A DNA stretch of 64,000 nt from Rhodococcus sp. PAMC28707 (GCF_004795915.1 NZ_CP039253.1:1488001-1552000), one strand, 5' to 3'. Positions 36,447-44,012 are shown, counted from the stretch's first letter. Made by a program: numbers and translations. Notes: a model not told the origin generated them from the sequence alone.

Positions 36447-37289
36447 ATGTCCAACCTAGCTCCCGCTACCGTGCTCCTCGACGACTTGCGCGCCGAACGG
36501 CGTGGTGCTGTGGCCCTGGCCGGCCTCGAGCCGGAGTCCTACGCCCGCGACCACGCCGCATTCGAGCAACTGTCCGACCAGCGCGGCCTGATCGCCGAGC
36601 ACCTCGCAAGCCGGCTGGCCAGAGTAGGAGACGGACCGGTCTCGATACTCTCGGTGGGCTGCGGTGACGGCTCGCTCGACGCCCGCCTCGCCAAGGGTCT
36701 GGTGCTGGCGGTACCCGGCCGACCGGTGCGCTACGTCGGCATCGAACCCTGGTCCGGGAGCGCGAGGCTCTTCACCGCGAACATGGCTGCGCTGGAGGCC
36801 GACGAGCTTGACGTCGACGTGCACGTCGCGTCGTTCAGCGACGCCCCGGCGGACGAGACCTTCGACGTCGTGTTGTTCGTGCACTCGATCTACTACGTCG
36901 CCGACCTGGAAGAGACCCTCCGCGGCGCCATCGACCTGCTGCGACCCGGCGGCGAGCTGTGGGTGCTCAACGCACCGCGGGCCGCGCTCAACGCACTGGT
37001 CGACGTGCTCGCCCCACCGCTCGAGGGACACCGGCAGTGGTTCAGCGCCGACGTCGAAAAAGCCTTCGTCGACGCCGGCATCGCCCTCGACGAAGTGGTC
37101 ACCCTGGACGCACTGGTCGACCTCGCCTCCGCGAGCGAGCGGGTGCTCGACTTCGCGGTGCAGGCTCGGCTGACCCCCGAACTGCGCGGGCCGGTGCGGG
37201 CCTATCTCGACGCCGTCTCGGTACCCGGCGCCGACGGCAGGCCCCGGGTGCCGCACCCGGTCGACGTGTTCGCCGCGGCCCGCCGCTGA
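36447..37289 (+). CDS. SAM-dependent methyltransferase, HNMT-like paralogue
   Basis: A 280-residue protein starting at MSNLAPATVL. ILSVGCGDGSLDARL is motif I, and FDVVLFVHSIYYVADLEETLRGAIDLLRPGGELWVLN is the motif III-IV region. This second region and the spacing resemble mammalian histamine N-methyltransferase. The protein looks distantly paralogous to that encoded at 35561-36376. The two genes diverge from a 70-base gap. Composition is GC-rich as in the dioxygenase gene. The substrate is unknown: a small amine, imidazole or purine would fit the family. Confidence 0.75.
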   Translation: MSNLAPATVLLDDLRAERRGAVALAGLEPESYARDHAAFEQLSDQRGLIAEHLASRLARVGDGPVSILSVGCGDGSLDARLAKGLVLAVPGRPVRYVGIEPWSGSARLFTANMAALEADELDVDVHVASFSDAPADETFDVVLFVHSIYYVADLEETLRGAIDLLRPGGELWVLNAPRAALNALVDVLAPPLEGHRQWFSADVEKAFVDAGIALDEVVTLDALVDLASASERVLDFAVQARLTPELRGPVRAYLDAVSVPGADGRPRVPHPVDVFAAARR

Positions 37290-37397
37290 ATGTGACTCGA
37301 AGGATCTGCGCACTACGGGCACTCACGCACCCAGCGGGAATCCCAGCGCTACTCCGCCTGCGTCCGACAGTTCGGATTTCTGCGCTGCTGGTGTGGT

Positions 37398-37820
37398 CTA
37401 TTTTCCGGCGAGACCTGTTGCTGCTGCTAGATATTCACGCGAGTCTCGAAACGTCTGCGCTACGCCGCGTCCCGCGATGGCTCGGTACCGACTGATCTGA
37501 TCGTCATCGAGAAGATCGAGCACCGTGGTGGAATCCGTGTGCATCCAACCGCCGTCTCGCACCAGTTTGTGGGCGCGTTTGCCCTGCAAAGCGGAAATTC
37601 CCTCGACTCTGATTCCGTTCGGATCGGTCGACGCTGCGATGTAGTAAGCCTTCTTCCCGGGGTAACCGGCCTTGACCTTCACGCGCAACCGCAAGACGGC
37701 ATCGGCCGCGTCGTCGATGGCAGAAAACTGCTCGTCGGAGCCCGATTCGGCAGCAGAGACTCGCGCAATCTCAGCATCCAGTCCAGCAAGCAAAGTGGCG
37801 AGGTACTCGGGATCGCTCAT
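37398..37820 (-). CDS. Hypothetical protein
   Basis: A 140-residue protein from MSDPEYLATLLAGLDAEI; an in-frame GTG at 37859 is possible. The first 60 residues are helical and acidic, and then comes a beta-rich stretch (GYPGKKAYYIAASTDPNGIRV). I do not recognise the family. It is the last gene before the tRNA-Thr island junction. Confidence 0.5.
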   Translation of the reverse strand: MSDPEYLATLLAGLDAEIARVSAAESGSDEQFSAIDDAADAVLRLRVKVKAGYPGKKAYYIAASTDPNGIRVEGISALQGKRAHKLVRDGGWMHTDSTTVLDLLDDDQISRYRAIAGRGVAQTFRDSREYLAAATGLAGK

Positions 37821-38024
37821 CAACTCATGATGCCCTACGACAGTGCTCTCCTGAACCACGGGACTGACCCAGGTAATTTCTGACTGCGTGCCAAATAGCG
37901 CTCAACTACACCGCTCGGTTTGGGGATTCCCCCACGCTCCCCCAACCTCTGGAACGTCGTTCGCATTTTCTGGAGGTCCGCAGCCTCGGCGAACACCGCC
38001 GATACGACTGCTCCACCGCCGGCA
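37821..38024. other. Intergenic space, nothing recognised
   Basis: No coding-like frame or RNA signature is visible. It holds only C-runs around 37920-37950. It leads into the long inverted repeat at 38025-38092. Confidence 0.3.
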
Positions 38025-38092
38025 CCTCAGTGCACACTATCGGCCGCTATCTGCGGGATCCCGTCGATAGTCGCCGATAGTGTGCACTGAGG
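38025..38092. repeat. Long perfect inverted repeat (REP-like hairpin)
   Basis: Arms of 20 bases (38025-38044 and 38073-38092) are exactly complementary. The 28-base loop contains further pairing (CTATC with GATAG, and a CGGGATCCCG palindrome). No ORF spans it convincingly. It could be a REP-like element or a strong terminator for the gene to its left. Confidence 0.75.
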
Positions 38093-38110
38093 CATCGAGA
38101 GACCACACGA

Positions 38111-38147
38111 AAAAGGCTCCGACCACACCATCTGGTCGGAGCCTTTT
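38111..38147 (-). terminator. Original tRNA-Thr terminator, now displaced
   Basis: Fifteen-base arms (38111-38125 and 38133-38147) pair perfectly around a seven-base loop, with A and T tracts on both sides. It lies 4 bases from the first copy of the tRNA 3' end. On the minus strand it would follow the tRNA directly if the islands were absent. It is thus the probable native terminator of tRNA-Thr, about 16 kb from the gene today. Confidence 0.8.
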
Positions 38148-38150
38148 CGC

Positions 38151-38195
38151 TGGAGCCTCCTAACGGGATTGAACCGTTGACCGCTCGCTTACAAG
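38151..38195 (-). repeat. Attachment-site copy 1 (att1): 3' end of tRNA-Thr
   Basis: 45 bases identical to the 3' part of the tRNA-Thr gene at 53947-53991, including the encoded CCA. The rest of the tRNA is missing, so this is not a functional gene. It marks the chromosome-island junction on the left. Confidence 0.9.
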
Positions 38196-38304
38196 TGTGT
38201 TGCGAGACAACCAGATACGTCCGCATGGAACCACTACAGCCGTGCTGACCTGCGTCAATCGTCCAGGCGGTACCACCCGAATCCATCCGCGTAGGTACCG
38301 ACTT

Positions 38305-38321
38305 GTGACACCCTTGTGACA
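38305..38321 (+). repeat. Paired GTGACA repeats, left end of island A
   Basis: Two GTGACA copies start at 38305 and 38316, 11 bases apart. An equivalent pair with the same 11-base spacing lies at the left end of island B. The position relative to the att core fits arm-type sites of a tyrosine integrase. Confidence 0.5.
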
Positions 38322-38399
38322 CCCAACTTCGCGTCTCAAGGCATCAAGCCAAGGTCTCGCACCTCGCCAGGTCGCGGGTGGCCATCAATGAAACCCAGA

Positions 38400-39212
38400 T
38401 CAAGCAAGCGGTTGCCAATTTCCGGCGGGGTCGAAACTGAACCCGTCAGGAACTTCCACATCTAGATCAAGAACCAGTCTCAAATGCGATGGCGTATCAA
38501 TCCCGCGAACCGCAATGACAGTTGGCGAAATAGGCCCATAAGCGAGGAGCTTCCGGACTCCCTGGGACAAGCTGCGGGGTACCCATCCAAGTGGCACCCC
38601 GCCCGCCGTCACCATCGAAGCGTTCTCGTCGCTCTCGTTTTCAATTTCCGCCTCGATAGTCACAATTGCCCCCACGTGCAACCGAGCGAACGCCGCCTCA
38701 TGTTCGCGTGGCGATACCCTTGTGACTCGATTGACGAACGTGCACGGCTGCCCCGCCACATGGCGAATCCCATTAACGAGGAAACGGGCATGAACTCGTC
38801 CATCAACAACGCACGGGACCTCCATGAACTGGAGTGTGTCGCCAGCACGGCGGCCACCCGAGTAGACGATCTGCTCCCAAGGCGTCGCCATACGTGGGTC
38901 GAGCCCCAACCAAGTCATGTAGGTGTCGTAGTTCGAACGCGAGCGCTCCATCACGCGTTGCCCGAACACCGCAGGCAGAGATTGCGAGTCGTAGCGGCGC
39001 CACAAGTCCGGTAGTCCAGGAAGGGTCCGAAGTTCAGGAATCTCCGCCGCAGCACGCGTGTAAGAGAACGAATAGTGATCGAGCCCCTGTGAGAGTCGAC
39101 CAATCGGTTGGATCCACCTCGTGACCGGGTGTCGCCACAAGACGAGGAGATCGCGCACGTCGCTTGCCCGTCGCCCGTCGCCCGTCGGTTCAAGCGTAGT
39201 GCTCAACGACAT
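38400..39212 (-). CDS. HIRAN-like domain protein, partner of the HipA-like kinase
   Basis: A 270-residue protein. The N-terminal two-thirds (DLLVLWRHPVTRWIQPIGRL, YSFSYTRAA, LPDLWRRYDSQSLPAVFGQRVMERSRSNY, YSGGRRAGDTLQ) follows the pattern of the N-terminal domain of HipA-type kinases. The C-terminal part (residues ~165-250, with ENASMVTAGGVPLGWVPRSL) resembles a HIRAN domain, a nucleic-acid end-binding fold. Its start overlaps the kinase stop by 23 bases, so the two are coupled. Together they look like a split kinase system of the toxin-antitoxin or anti-phage kind. The function is inference. Confidence 0.55.
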   Translation of the reverse strand: MSLSTTLEPTGDGRRASDVRDLLVLWRHPVTRWIQPIGRLSQGLDHYSFSYTRAAAEIPELRTLPGLPDLWRRYDSQSLPAVFGQRVMERSRSNYDTYMTWLGLDPRMATPWEQIVYSGGRRAGDTLQFMEVPCVVDGRVHARFLVNGIRHVAGQPCTFVNRVTRVSPREHEAAFARLHVGAIVTIEAEIENESDENASMVTAGGVPLGWVPRSLSQGVRKLLAYGPISPTVIAVRGIDTPSHLRLVLDLDVEVPDGFSFDPAGNWQPLA

Positions 39213-40170
39213 CGCGTAACCTCCTCAAATTCAGTGTAAGCAGTTCGAGAGCAAACTTAGCTTCAAGGTCCGACATGTCCGGAAGGCCTTTGCGCTCGAG
39301 GACTGACAGGACCGGGGTCAAGTCAAGCTGCAGGAGTCGCGACACCCACCAATTCCTGCCTTCTTCGCTGCACAGTTTTAAAGCTTCAGAGGCATGGTCG
39401 ACCAAGGTAGGCGGCCTGCCAATGTGCTCGAAGCGGTGAGCAGTTCCACCCTCGGCAAAGGCGGCGAGATCGAGCAGGTATCCCGCTCGCTTCCTGTCAT
39501 TCAGATTGAACCCCAGACAGCTAGCGTGGTCATACGACGGTGCCAACCGAGCGGACATGCTCGTCAGTTGCGGTACAACTACCGCCCAGTTCTCCTCATG
39601 CCTGTCTCGGTTCGAAACCAATGCATCGAGGACGGTGTAGCCCCCAAAGACGTCAAAGGACGTAAGGCCATCGTCCCGGTCGACGGTTCGCGGTGGTTCG
39701 TACTGCCCCAAAGCCATCTTGATGTTCGACAGCGTATGCCCAGGTCGCTTGACATCAGGACGCTCAGGGTCTGTCGCTGGACTCCCCTCGGCGTGCCGAA
39801 CGTATCCGTCGATGTCCTCCATTACCACCGCGCCGTTCCAAAGATCGAACCCCTCTGGGCGAACGTCTCGGGAAATCGTTCCGCGTTTGCCGCCACGAGA
39901 GCACATCCGCGTGTGCGCAACCGGCAATCCGAGTGCATGCGCAACCTGCGTTGCAAGGATCTCCGACCAGTCCTCGCCGCGCTCAAGGTATCGATCCTCT
40001 TTTGCGTTGTAGTGGCTGACGACGTCCTTGTGCAACCACCGCACCGGAGTTGCGAAGTCACCGGGCTCGATCAACCATCTGGGCGCATGTGAGCCTTGCA
40101 CCTCTATAAAGCTCTCTTCCCAGGCCGACACGTCGATTCGTGTGGTCCAGGTTTGTGCGCCAAAGTTCAT
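39190..40170 (-). CDS. HipA-like protein kinase
   Basis: About 326 residues from MNFGAQTW at 40170; earlier in-frame starts up to 40359 would run into the divergent gene. Visible kinase elements are RWLIEPGDFATPVRWLHK and GEDWSEILATQVAHALGLPVA (N-lobe), GGYTVLDALVSNRDRHEENWAVVV (catalytic loop with Asp and Asn), and LAPSYDHASCLGF (metal-binding Asp in place of DFG). These match the HipA fold. HipA kinases phosphorylate tRNA synthetases or other targets and arrest growth. No HipB-like antitoxin is adjacent; the HIRAN-like gene takes the partner position. Confidence 0.7.
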   Translation of the reverse strand: MNFGAQTWTTRIDVSAWEESFIEVQGSHAPRWLIEPGDFATPVRWLHKDVVSHYNAKEDRYLERGEDWSEILATQVAHALGLPVAHTRMCSRGGKRGTISRDVRPEGFDLWNGAVVMEDIDGYVRHAEGSPATDPERPDVKRPGHTLSNIKMALGQYEPPRTVDRDDGLTSFDVFGGYTVLDALVSNRDRHEENWAVVVPQLTSMSARLAPSYDHASCLGFNLNDRKRAGYLLDLAAFAEGGTAHRFEHIGRPPTLVDHASEALKLCSEEGRNWWVSRLLQLDLTPVLSVLERKGLPDMSDLEAKFALELLTLNLRRLRDVVEHYA

Positions 40171-40234
40171 CTTTACAACCAGACTCTTCCTCAAACTACG
40201 ACCCTGCGAGTAACCAACCTGGGATGGTAATACC

Positions 40235-40780
40235 ATGCCCGGGATCGACCGATTCACGCTGGAGGGCAAGTTGAGCGTAGAAGACCCACCCGCTAGAGAT
40301 AGCGCCACAACCACGGACGAATCACGGCGGGCGGACATCCGGAGAGCCATGGATTCCATGGAAAATCCCGCAGGCTTCGGATTGACCGCGGACGTCGAGG
40401 ACTCGTACCTGATTCGGGATGCGGCCCGCTGTTATCGAGCCGCCGCGGACAGCGGCACTATCTTTTGCGCCCACGCGAGCTGTGAACGTGATCTTGCGGT
40501 GACGATCCAAATGTCCGGTGCCAAACCACAGGGGTCCGACCGCTGGGGACTCGGCCGGATCGTCGACCACCTAGCGCGCGACGGCGTGCTACCACAGGAC
40601 CTAGCAGTGGAGTTACGTACACTTAACGACCACCGCAAGACGCTATACCACCACGGCCACTCCACATCTGACACCGCGCTAACCGGCCGCACCAGCAAAT
40701 ACATTTACAGAGTCGGGTCGGACTCACTCCGCCAACAGTTCGAGCAGGAGCACGCGTTCAAAGGTTCAAACGGCGAAGTC
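40235..40780 (+). pseudogene. HEPN-like protein, 3' end cut by an IS element
   Basis: About 182 residues of open frame from the ATG at 40235. CAHASCERDLAVTIQMSG and LGRIVDHLARDGVLPQDLAVELRTLNDHRKTLYHHG form the two-helix pattern of HEPN proteins. RKTLYH (residues 134-139) fits the RNase motif R-x4-H. The stop codon at 40781-40783 is the first three bases of the IS inverted repeat. Joining the frame to sequence after the IS (42136-42198) adds about 20 residues, SSFAFYRANMRTILNAHRP, then a stop. The gene was probably longer and is now interrupted near its end. The product may still be active. Confidence 0.5.
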
Positions 40781-40809
40781 TGAATCACCCCGGCAAGTCC
40801 GGAGACTTT

Positions 40810-41715
40810 CTAGTTTGAAAACTCCGCGATGCACTGAGTTCTGTGTTCACCGTAGTAGAGCGCTTCGAGTTCGGCTGGTGGGATGTCCCCGCAGTGCTCG
40901 TATAGTCTGCGGTGGTTGAACCAGTCCACCCATTCCAACGTGGCGATTTCTACGTGTTCGACTGTTCGCCACGGTCCCTGCGGCTTGATCAGCTCGGTCT
41001 TGTACAGGCCGTTTATTGTCTCCGCGAGGGCGTTGTCGTAGCTGTCCCCGGTTGTTCCGATCGAGGCATCGATGCCGGCCTCGGTCAGCCGCTCGGTGAA
41101 GGCAATCGAGTGGGGGTCCCTCCCGCTTGCGGGGGCGTATTGGGCGCCGCGGTCGTGGTGGTGAATCAGTCCCGACAGGTCCGTGATGCCTTCACGTCGT
41201 CTCGTCCAGATCGCGTGCTCGATCGCATCGAGAACCAACGGGGTGGTCATCCTCGTCGAAGTCCTCCATCCGAGTATTCGCCGCGAGTAGGCGTCGATCA
41301 CGAATGCCACGTACACCCACCCGGACCACGTCGAAACGTACGTAAAGTCTGCTACCCACAACACATTTGGTCCGATCGGGTTGAACTTTCGTTGCACCAG
41401 ATCCTCCGCCCGCTGCGCCTGTGGATCTGCGATGGTGGTGCGCTTCTTCTTGCCACGTCGGGCTCCTTCGAGACCGAGGGTGCTCATCAGTCGTTCGACA
41501 GTGCAGCGGGCCACGTCGATGTCCTCTCGTCGTAATTGCAGCCAGACTTTGCGTGCGCCGTAGACCGAGTAGTTCTGGTCGTGAACCCGACTGATCTCGG
41601 CCTTCAGCTTTTCATCGCGTACCGCTCGTTTCGATGCTGCGCGGCTGCGGGCCTCGTAGTAGGTGGACGGCGCGATCGGGCAGCCGTGCTCGGTGAGCAC
41701 CCTGCAGATCGGCAC
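40810..41715 (-). CDS. IS3-family transposase OrfB
   Basis: About 301 residues of an rve-type DDE integrase. NVLWVADFTYVSTWSGWVYVAFVIDAYSRRILGW carries the first catalytic Asp, LIHHHDRGAQY the second, and a Glu in DNALAETINGLYKTELI the third. The expected link to orfA is broken. A stretch reading IDYIENNKQEYF is reached by a -1 slip at the end of orfA, but lies in a different frame from the VPICRVL continuation around 41715. The copy therefore probably carries a one-base lesion and is inactive. Confidence 0.85.
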   Translation of the reverse strand: MPICRVLTEHGCPIAPSTYYEARSRAASKRAVRDEKLKAEISRVHDQNYSVYGARKVWLQLRREDIDVARCTVERLMSTLGLEGARRGKKKRTTIADPQAQRAEDLVQRKFNPIGPNVLWVADFTYVSTWSGWVYVAFVIDAYSRRILGWRTSTRMTTPLVLDAIEHAIWTRRREGITDLSGLIHHHDRGAQYAPASGRDPHSIAFTERLTEAGIDASIGTTGDSYDNALAETINGLYKTELIKPQGPWRTVEHVEIATLEWVDWFNHRRLYEHCGDIPPAELEALYYGEHRTQCIAEFSN

Positions 41716-41757
41716 GACGGAAGTACTCCTGTTTGTTGTTCTCGATGTAGTCGATGA

Positions 41758-42084
41758 TCACTTGTTGTTGCGGTCGAGCTCCGCCGCGAAGAAAACCGAC
41801 GCTGATTTCAGTATCTCGTTGGCGCGCTTGAGTTCTCGGTTCTCCGCACGGAGCTTTTTCATCTCCGCTGCCATCTCACTGGTCACTCCGGGGCGCTGAC
41901 CGGCATCGGTCTGGGACCGTCGGATCCAGTTGTGCAACGTCTGTGCGGTTCCGATACCGAGCTTGTGCGCGACCGATTCGATCGCTGCCCACTCGGAGGG
42001 ATGCTCATGCTGGACTTCGGCGACCATCCGCACCGCCCGCTCACGCAACTCCGGCGGGTACCTCTTCTGCGATCCTGACGACAT
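41758..42084 (-). CDS. IS3-family transposase OrfA
   Basis: 108 residues. An N-terminal helix-turn-helix (YPPELRERAVRMVAEVQHEH, then HKLGIGTAQTLHNWIRRSQ) is followed by a leucine-zipper-like coil (EMKKLRAENRELKRANEILKSA), typical of IS3-family OrfA. It ends at an AACAACAAG TGA sequence where a -1 slip would lead into orfB. Confidence 0.9.
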   Translation of the reverse strand: MSSGSQKRYPPELRERAVRMVAEVQHEHPSEWAAIESVAHKLGIGTAQTLHNWIRRSQTDAGQRPGVTSEMAAEMKKLRAENRELKRANEILKSASVFFAAELDRNNK

Positions 42085-42135
42085 GACTCCATCCTTCCCA
42101 AAGAACGAAGTCTCCGGACACGCCGGGGTGATTCA

Positions 42136-42198
42136 GACAGCTCGTTTGCGTTCTACCGCGCCAATATGAGAACCATCCTGAATGCGCACCGACCCTAG
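42136..42198 (+). pseudogene. Detached 3' end of the HEPN-like gene
   Basis: A short open stretch on the far side of the IS, in the frame that would restore the HEPN-like protein. It reads SSFAFYRANMRTILNAHRP and ends at a TAG at 42196. The reading-frame fit is the only evidence. Confidence 0.4.
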
Positions 42199-42301
42199 CC
42201 ATAGCTACGTACCCGCTCGACGATCGAACTCGAAAAGCAACTATGCACTCCCCCTGTCATAAGCCGCAGTCATCCCATCTCGCCTACACGACGAATTACC
42301 G

Positions 42302-42362
42302 ACATGTGCACGCGCGACACCGAATTGCGCGGCCACCGAGGCCAACTCGTCGCGATTCACTA
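42302..42362 (-). pseudogene. Remnant of an abiEii 5' end
   Basis: The first ~19 codons (VNRDELASVAAQFGVARAHV) closely match the N-terminus of the AbiEii frame at 52870-52967. The match stops abruptly near 42303. The remainder of the toxin gene is absent, which leaves the AbiEi gene in island A without its partner. Confidence 0.6.
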
Positions 42363-43016
42363 CTTCTCCCCCAACCGAGCCTGCAGCCGCAACAGAGTCG
42401 TTCTCATCTTCTGAGCCCCAGCGATCTCGGCCAGCACTTCCGGGTCACACCGCCGATACAACTGCTCCACCGCCGGCCACACCTCACCCTCGGCGTCACC
42501 GAGACCCGGACGCTTCACCAGATCCAACACCGTCTGCTCCGCAGTAGTCGCCAATACCGGACCCAACTCGGTATCGATGCGCTCCGCATCCAGACGTGCC
42601 GTGTCGCGTACGACGAACCGAACCAGAGCCTGCCGATCTGCCAACCGAATCGGATCGTGGCGTGTCGGCACAGCCACCACAGCCGTCGCCAACGCCCGCG
42701 GAATCGCCCCGTGCAACCGGGCCGCGCTGACACCCATCACGACGGCATCGTCGGCGCTGTAGGCAGCAACCGCGATACCGGCCGCCGCTGCCTCCAGGCC
42801 AGGCATCCACTCAGTCCCGACCTGATCGTCGGGCACCGCCACATAGAAGCCCGTCGCCACCCGATGCAACAGACCCAAGTCCGTCAAACGCGCCAGCTCT
42901 GGACGCGGATGGGCATACACCTCTGCGGCCGACGCGGCCCGCACCACCCGCATCGGAAGGCGAGCGAACTCGGGAGGTAACCCTGCCTGACGGCGTCGAA
43001 CATCGCTCGAAGTCAC
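42360..43016 (-). CDS. AbiEi-family type IV antitoxin (orphan)
   Basis: About 218 residues from the GTG at 43016, with GGAGG upstream; an in-frame GTG at 43022 overlaps that site. LARLTDLGLLHRVATGFYVAVP is the N-terminal winged-helix part and ETVLDL-like EQTVLDLVKRPGLGD is in the C-terminal domain. The protein is nearly the same as that at 52964-53623. AbiEi represses its own operon and neutralises AbiEii. Here the toxin gene has been lost. Confidence 0.75.
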   Translation of the reverse strand: MTSSDVRRRQAGLPPEFARLPMRVVRAASAAEVYAHPRPELARLTDLGLLHRVATGFYVAVPDDQVGTEWMPGLEAAAAGIAVAAYSADDAVVMGVSAARLHGAIPRALATAVVAVPTRHDPIRLADRQALVRFVVRDTARLDAERIDTELGPVLATTAEQTVLDLVKRPGLGDAEGEVWPAVEQLYRRCDPEVLAEIAGAQKMRTTLLRLQARLGEK

Positions 43017-43042
43017 GGCCACCTCCAGTAAGTATCGGGAAC

Positions 43043-43059
43043 GTAGGCTCAGAGCCTAC
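43043..43059. promoter_or_regulatory. Palindromic operator candidate upstream of abiEi (island A)
   Basis: The perfect dyad GTAGGCT-N3-AGCCTAC lies about 27 bases upstream of the abiEi start. The same dyad with a different N3 occurs upstream of the abiEi copy in island B. AbiEi proteins bind inverted repeats at their own promoters. Confidence 0.6.
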
Positions 43060-43170
43060 AGAACCGACACTGACAGCAACACCCCCGAGCGATCGCCGAC
43101 GCCGCCTGCCCAGGCCAAGCGCATCCACCTGCATCCACATGAACGCTCACCGGTGAGTTAGCAACGAGTT

Positions 43171-43186
43171 GTGACATTCTGTGACA
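43171..43186 (+). repeat. Paired GTGACA repeats, right end of island A
   Basis: GTGACA copies start at 43171 and 43181, 10 bases apart. An equivalent pair at the right end of island B has the same spacing. Confidence 0.5.
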
Positions 43187-43303
43187 CCCAACGCCCGATC
43201 CTGCCGATCTGCTGGCAAATCCCCAGGTCACAACCAACACCCAAACCCAGGTGGACGAACCCGGCTCGCAGCAGAAACGAGCGATGGAAACAGGCCAAAA
43301 AAA

Positions 43304-43338
43304 GACGGCCCCAACCGTTTTCACTGGTCAGAGCCGTC
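43304..43338 (-). terminator. Island-borne hairpin beside att2
   Basis: GACGGC (43304-43309) pairs with GCCGTC (43333-43338), with further imperfect pairing inside. It is the counterpart of the hairpin at 53910-53942, which now ends the tRNA transcript. Confidence 0.5.
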
Positions 43339-43343
43339 CGAAA

Positions 43344-43386
43344 GAGCCTCCTAACGGGATTGAACCGTTGACCGCTCGCTTACAAG
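43344..43386 (-). repeat. Attachment-site copy 2 (att2): 3' end of tRNA-Thr
   Basis: 43 bases identical to the tRNA-Thr 3' part, lying between islands A and B. The flank differs from the tRNA at the CCA (AAAG instead of CTGG-like sequence). It is not a functional tRNA. Confidence 0.9.
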
Positions 43387-43391
43387 TATGT

Positions 43392-43772
43392 TGCGAGACA
43401 ACCAGATACGTCCGTATGGAATCACCACAGAGGCTCTGACCTGTGTCAATCGTCCAGGCAGCACCACCCGAATCCACGTCCGTTCGTACCTACATGTGAC
43501 ACGCTCGTGACACCGAAGCCAGCGATGAGAGATCGTCTAGACGGAGGTGAGTCCACCTGAGCGCGCACCGGATCGAAGCACCTCGAACGCTCAACGCGAC
43601 GGATCGCGATTGGCCATAAGGACACCGGCCACAGTGTAAAAGAGATCCGATGTGAAGGCTTGAACTACCTCCTCCCTCCCACTGAACACTGCCTGGGCGA
43701 AGCCTGACGTCCGCTTTCGATCGACTAATGCGAAATCAACGCCGGACAACCACCGCCGGCTGATGCCATTCG
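43392..43772. other. Left end of island B, no gene
   Basis: The first ~125 bases resemble the left end of island A. Paired GTGACA repeats start at 43496 and 43507, 11 bases apart. I see no coding-like frame before 43773. Confidence 0.5.
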
Positions 43773-44012
43773 ATGTCTAGACTGCGCAATGTGCCCACAG
43801 GCTTCTTCAGCGTCGACGTTGGCGTGACCGCTAACCATGAGCTCGGACCCGACGCGGCCGATCAGATTGCGGGCGCGCAAGCCCTCTACCGCGACCTGTT
43901 CACGCTCTTGGACCCCGAACTGGCCCGACGACCCAGCCGGAAGGCTGGGGATGTACTGGAACATGAGAGGCGAGCAGTCCGACACCGTTTCTCGTCAATC
44001 TGGCCGGCGTAG
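43773..44012 (+). CDS. Short hypothetical ORF, possible gene remnant
   Basis: 79 residues (MSRLRNVPTGFF to SSIWPA). The first two-thirds has a strong G/C bias at third codon positions, which suggests coding on this strand; the last part does not. No ribosome site is evident and no family is recognised. It may be a decayed gene. Confidence 0.3.
   Translation: MSRLRNVPTGFFSVDVGVTANHELGPDAADQIAGAQALYRDLFTLLDPELARRPSRKAGDVLEHERRAVRHRFSSIWPA

Larger units (their letters stand above)
40781..42135 (-). mobile_element. IS3-family insertion sequence (copy 1)
   Basis: About 1355 bases bounded by inverted repeats of some 29 bases (40781-40809 and 42107-42135) beginning TGAATCACCCCGGC, with few mismatches. 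It carries orfA (41758-42084) and orfB (40810-41715). Flanking trinucleotides are GTC and GAC, so no perfect target duplication is seen. The element sits in the HEPN-like gene. Confidence 0.9.
38196..43386. mobile_element. Genomic island A inserted at tRNA-Thr
   Basis: Bounded by att1 and att2. The left end (first ~125 bases) closely resembles the left end of island B, and the last ~1.1 kb, including an AbiEi gene, resembles the right end of island B. Cargo: a HIRAN-like gene, a HipA-like kinase gene, a HEPN-like gene cut by an IS3-family element, and an orphan AbiEi antitoxin. No integrase, relaxase or replication gene is visible. Paired GTGACA repeats lie near both ends. Confidence 0.85.

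Noticed and set aside
37862..38150. Integrase remnant beside att1
   Set aside because: No frame in this stretch shows tyrosine recombinase motifs. The region is repeats and a terminator and lies outside island A.
38151..38195. A possible tRNA-Thr gene
   Set aside because: Only the 3' part is present; no D-arm or 5' acceptor strand can pair. It is an attachment-site copy. The same holds for 43344-43386.
43725..43985. Minus-strand 86-codon frame in the left part of island B
   Set aside because: Third-position bias favours the plus-strand frame at 43773. No family or ribosome site supports the minus frame.
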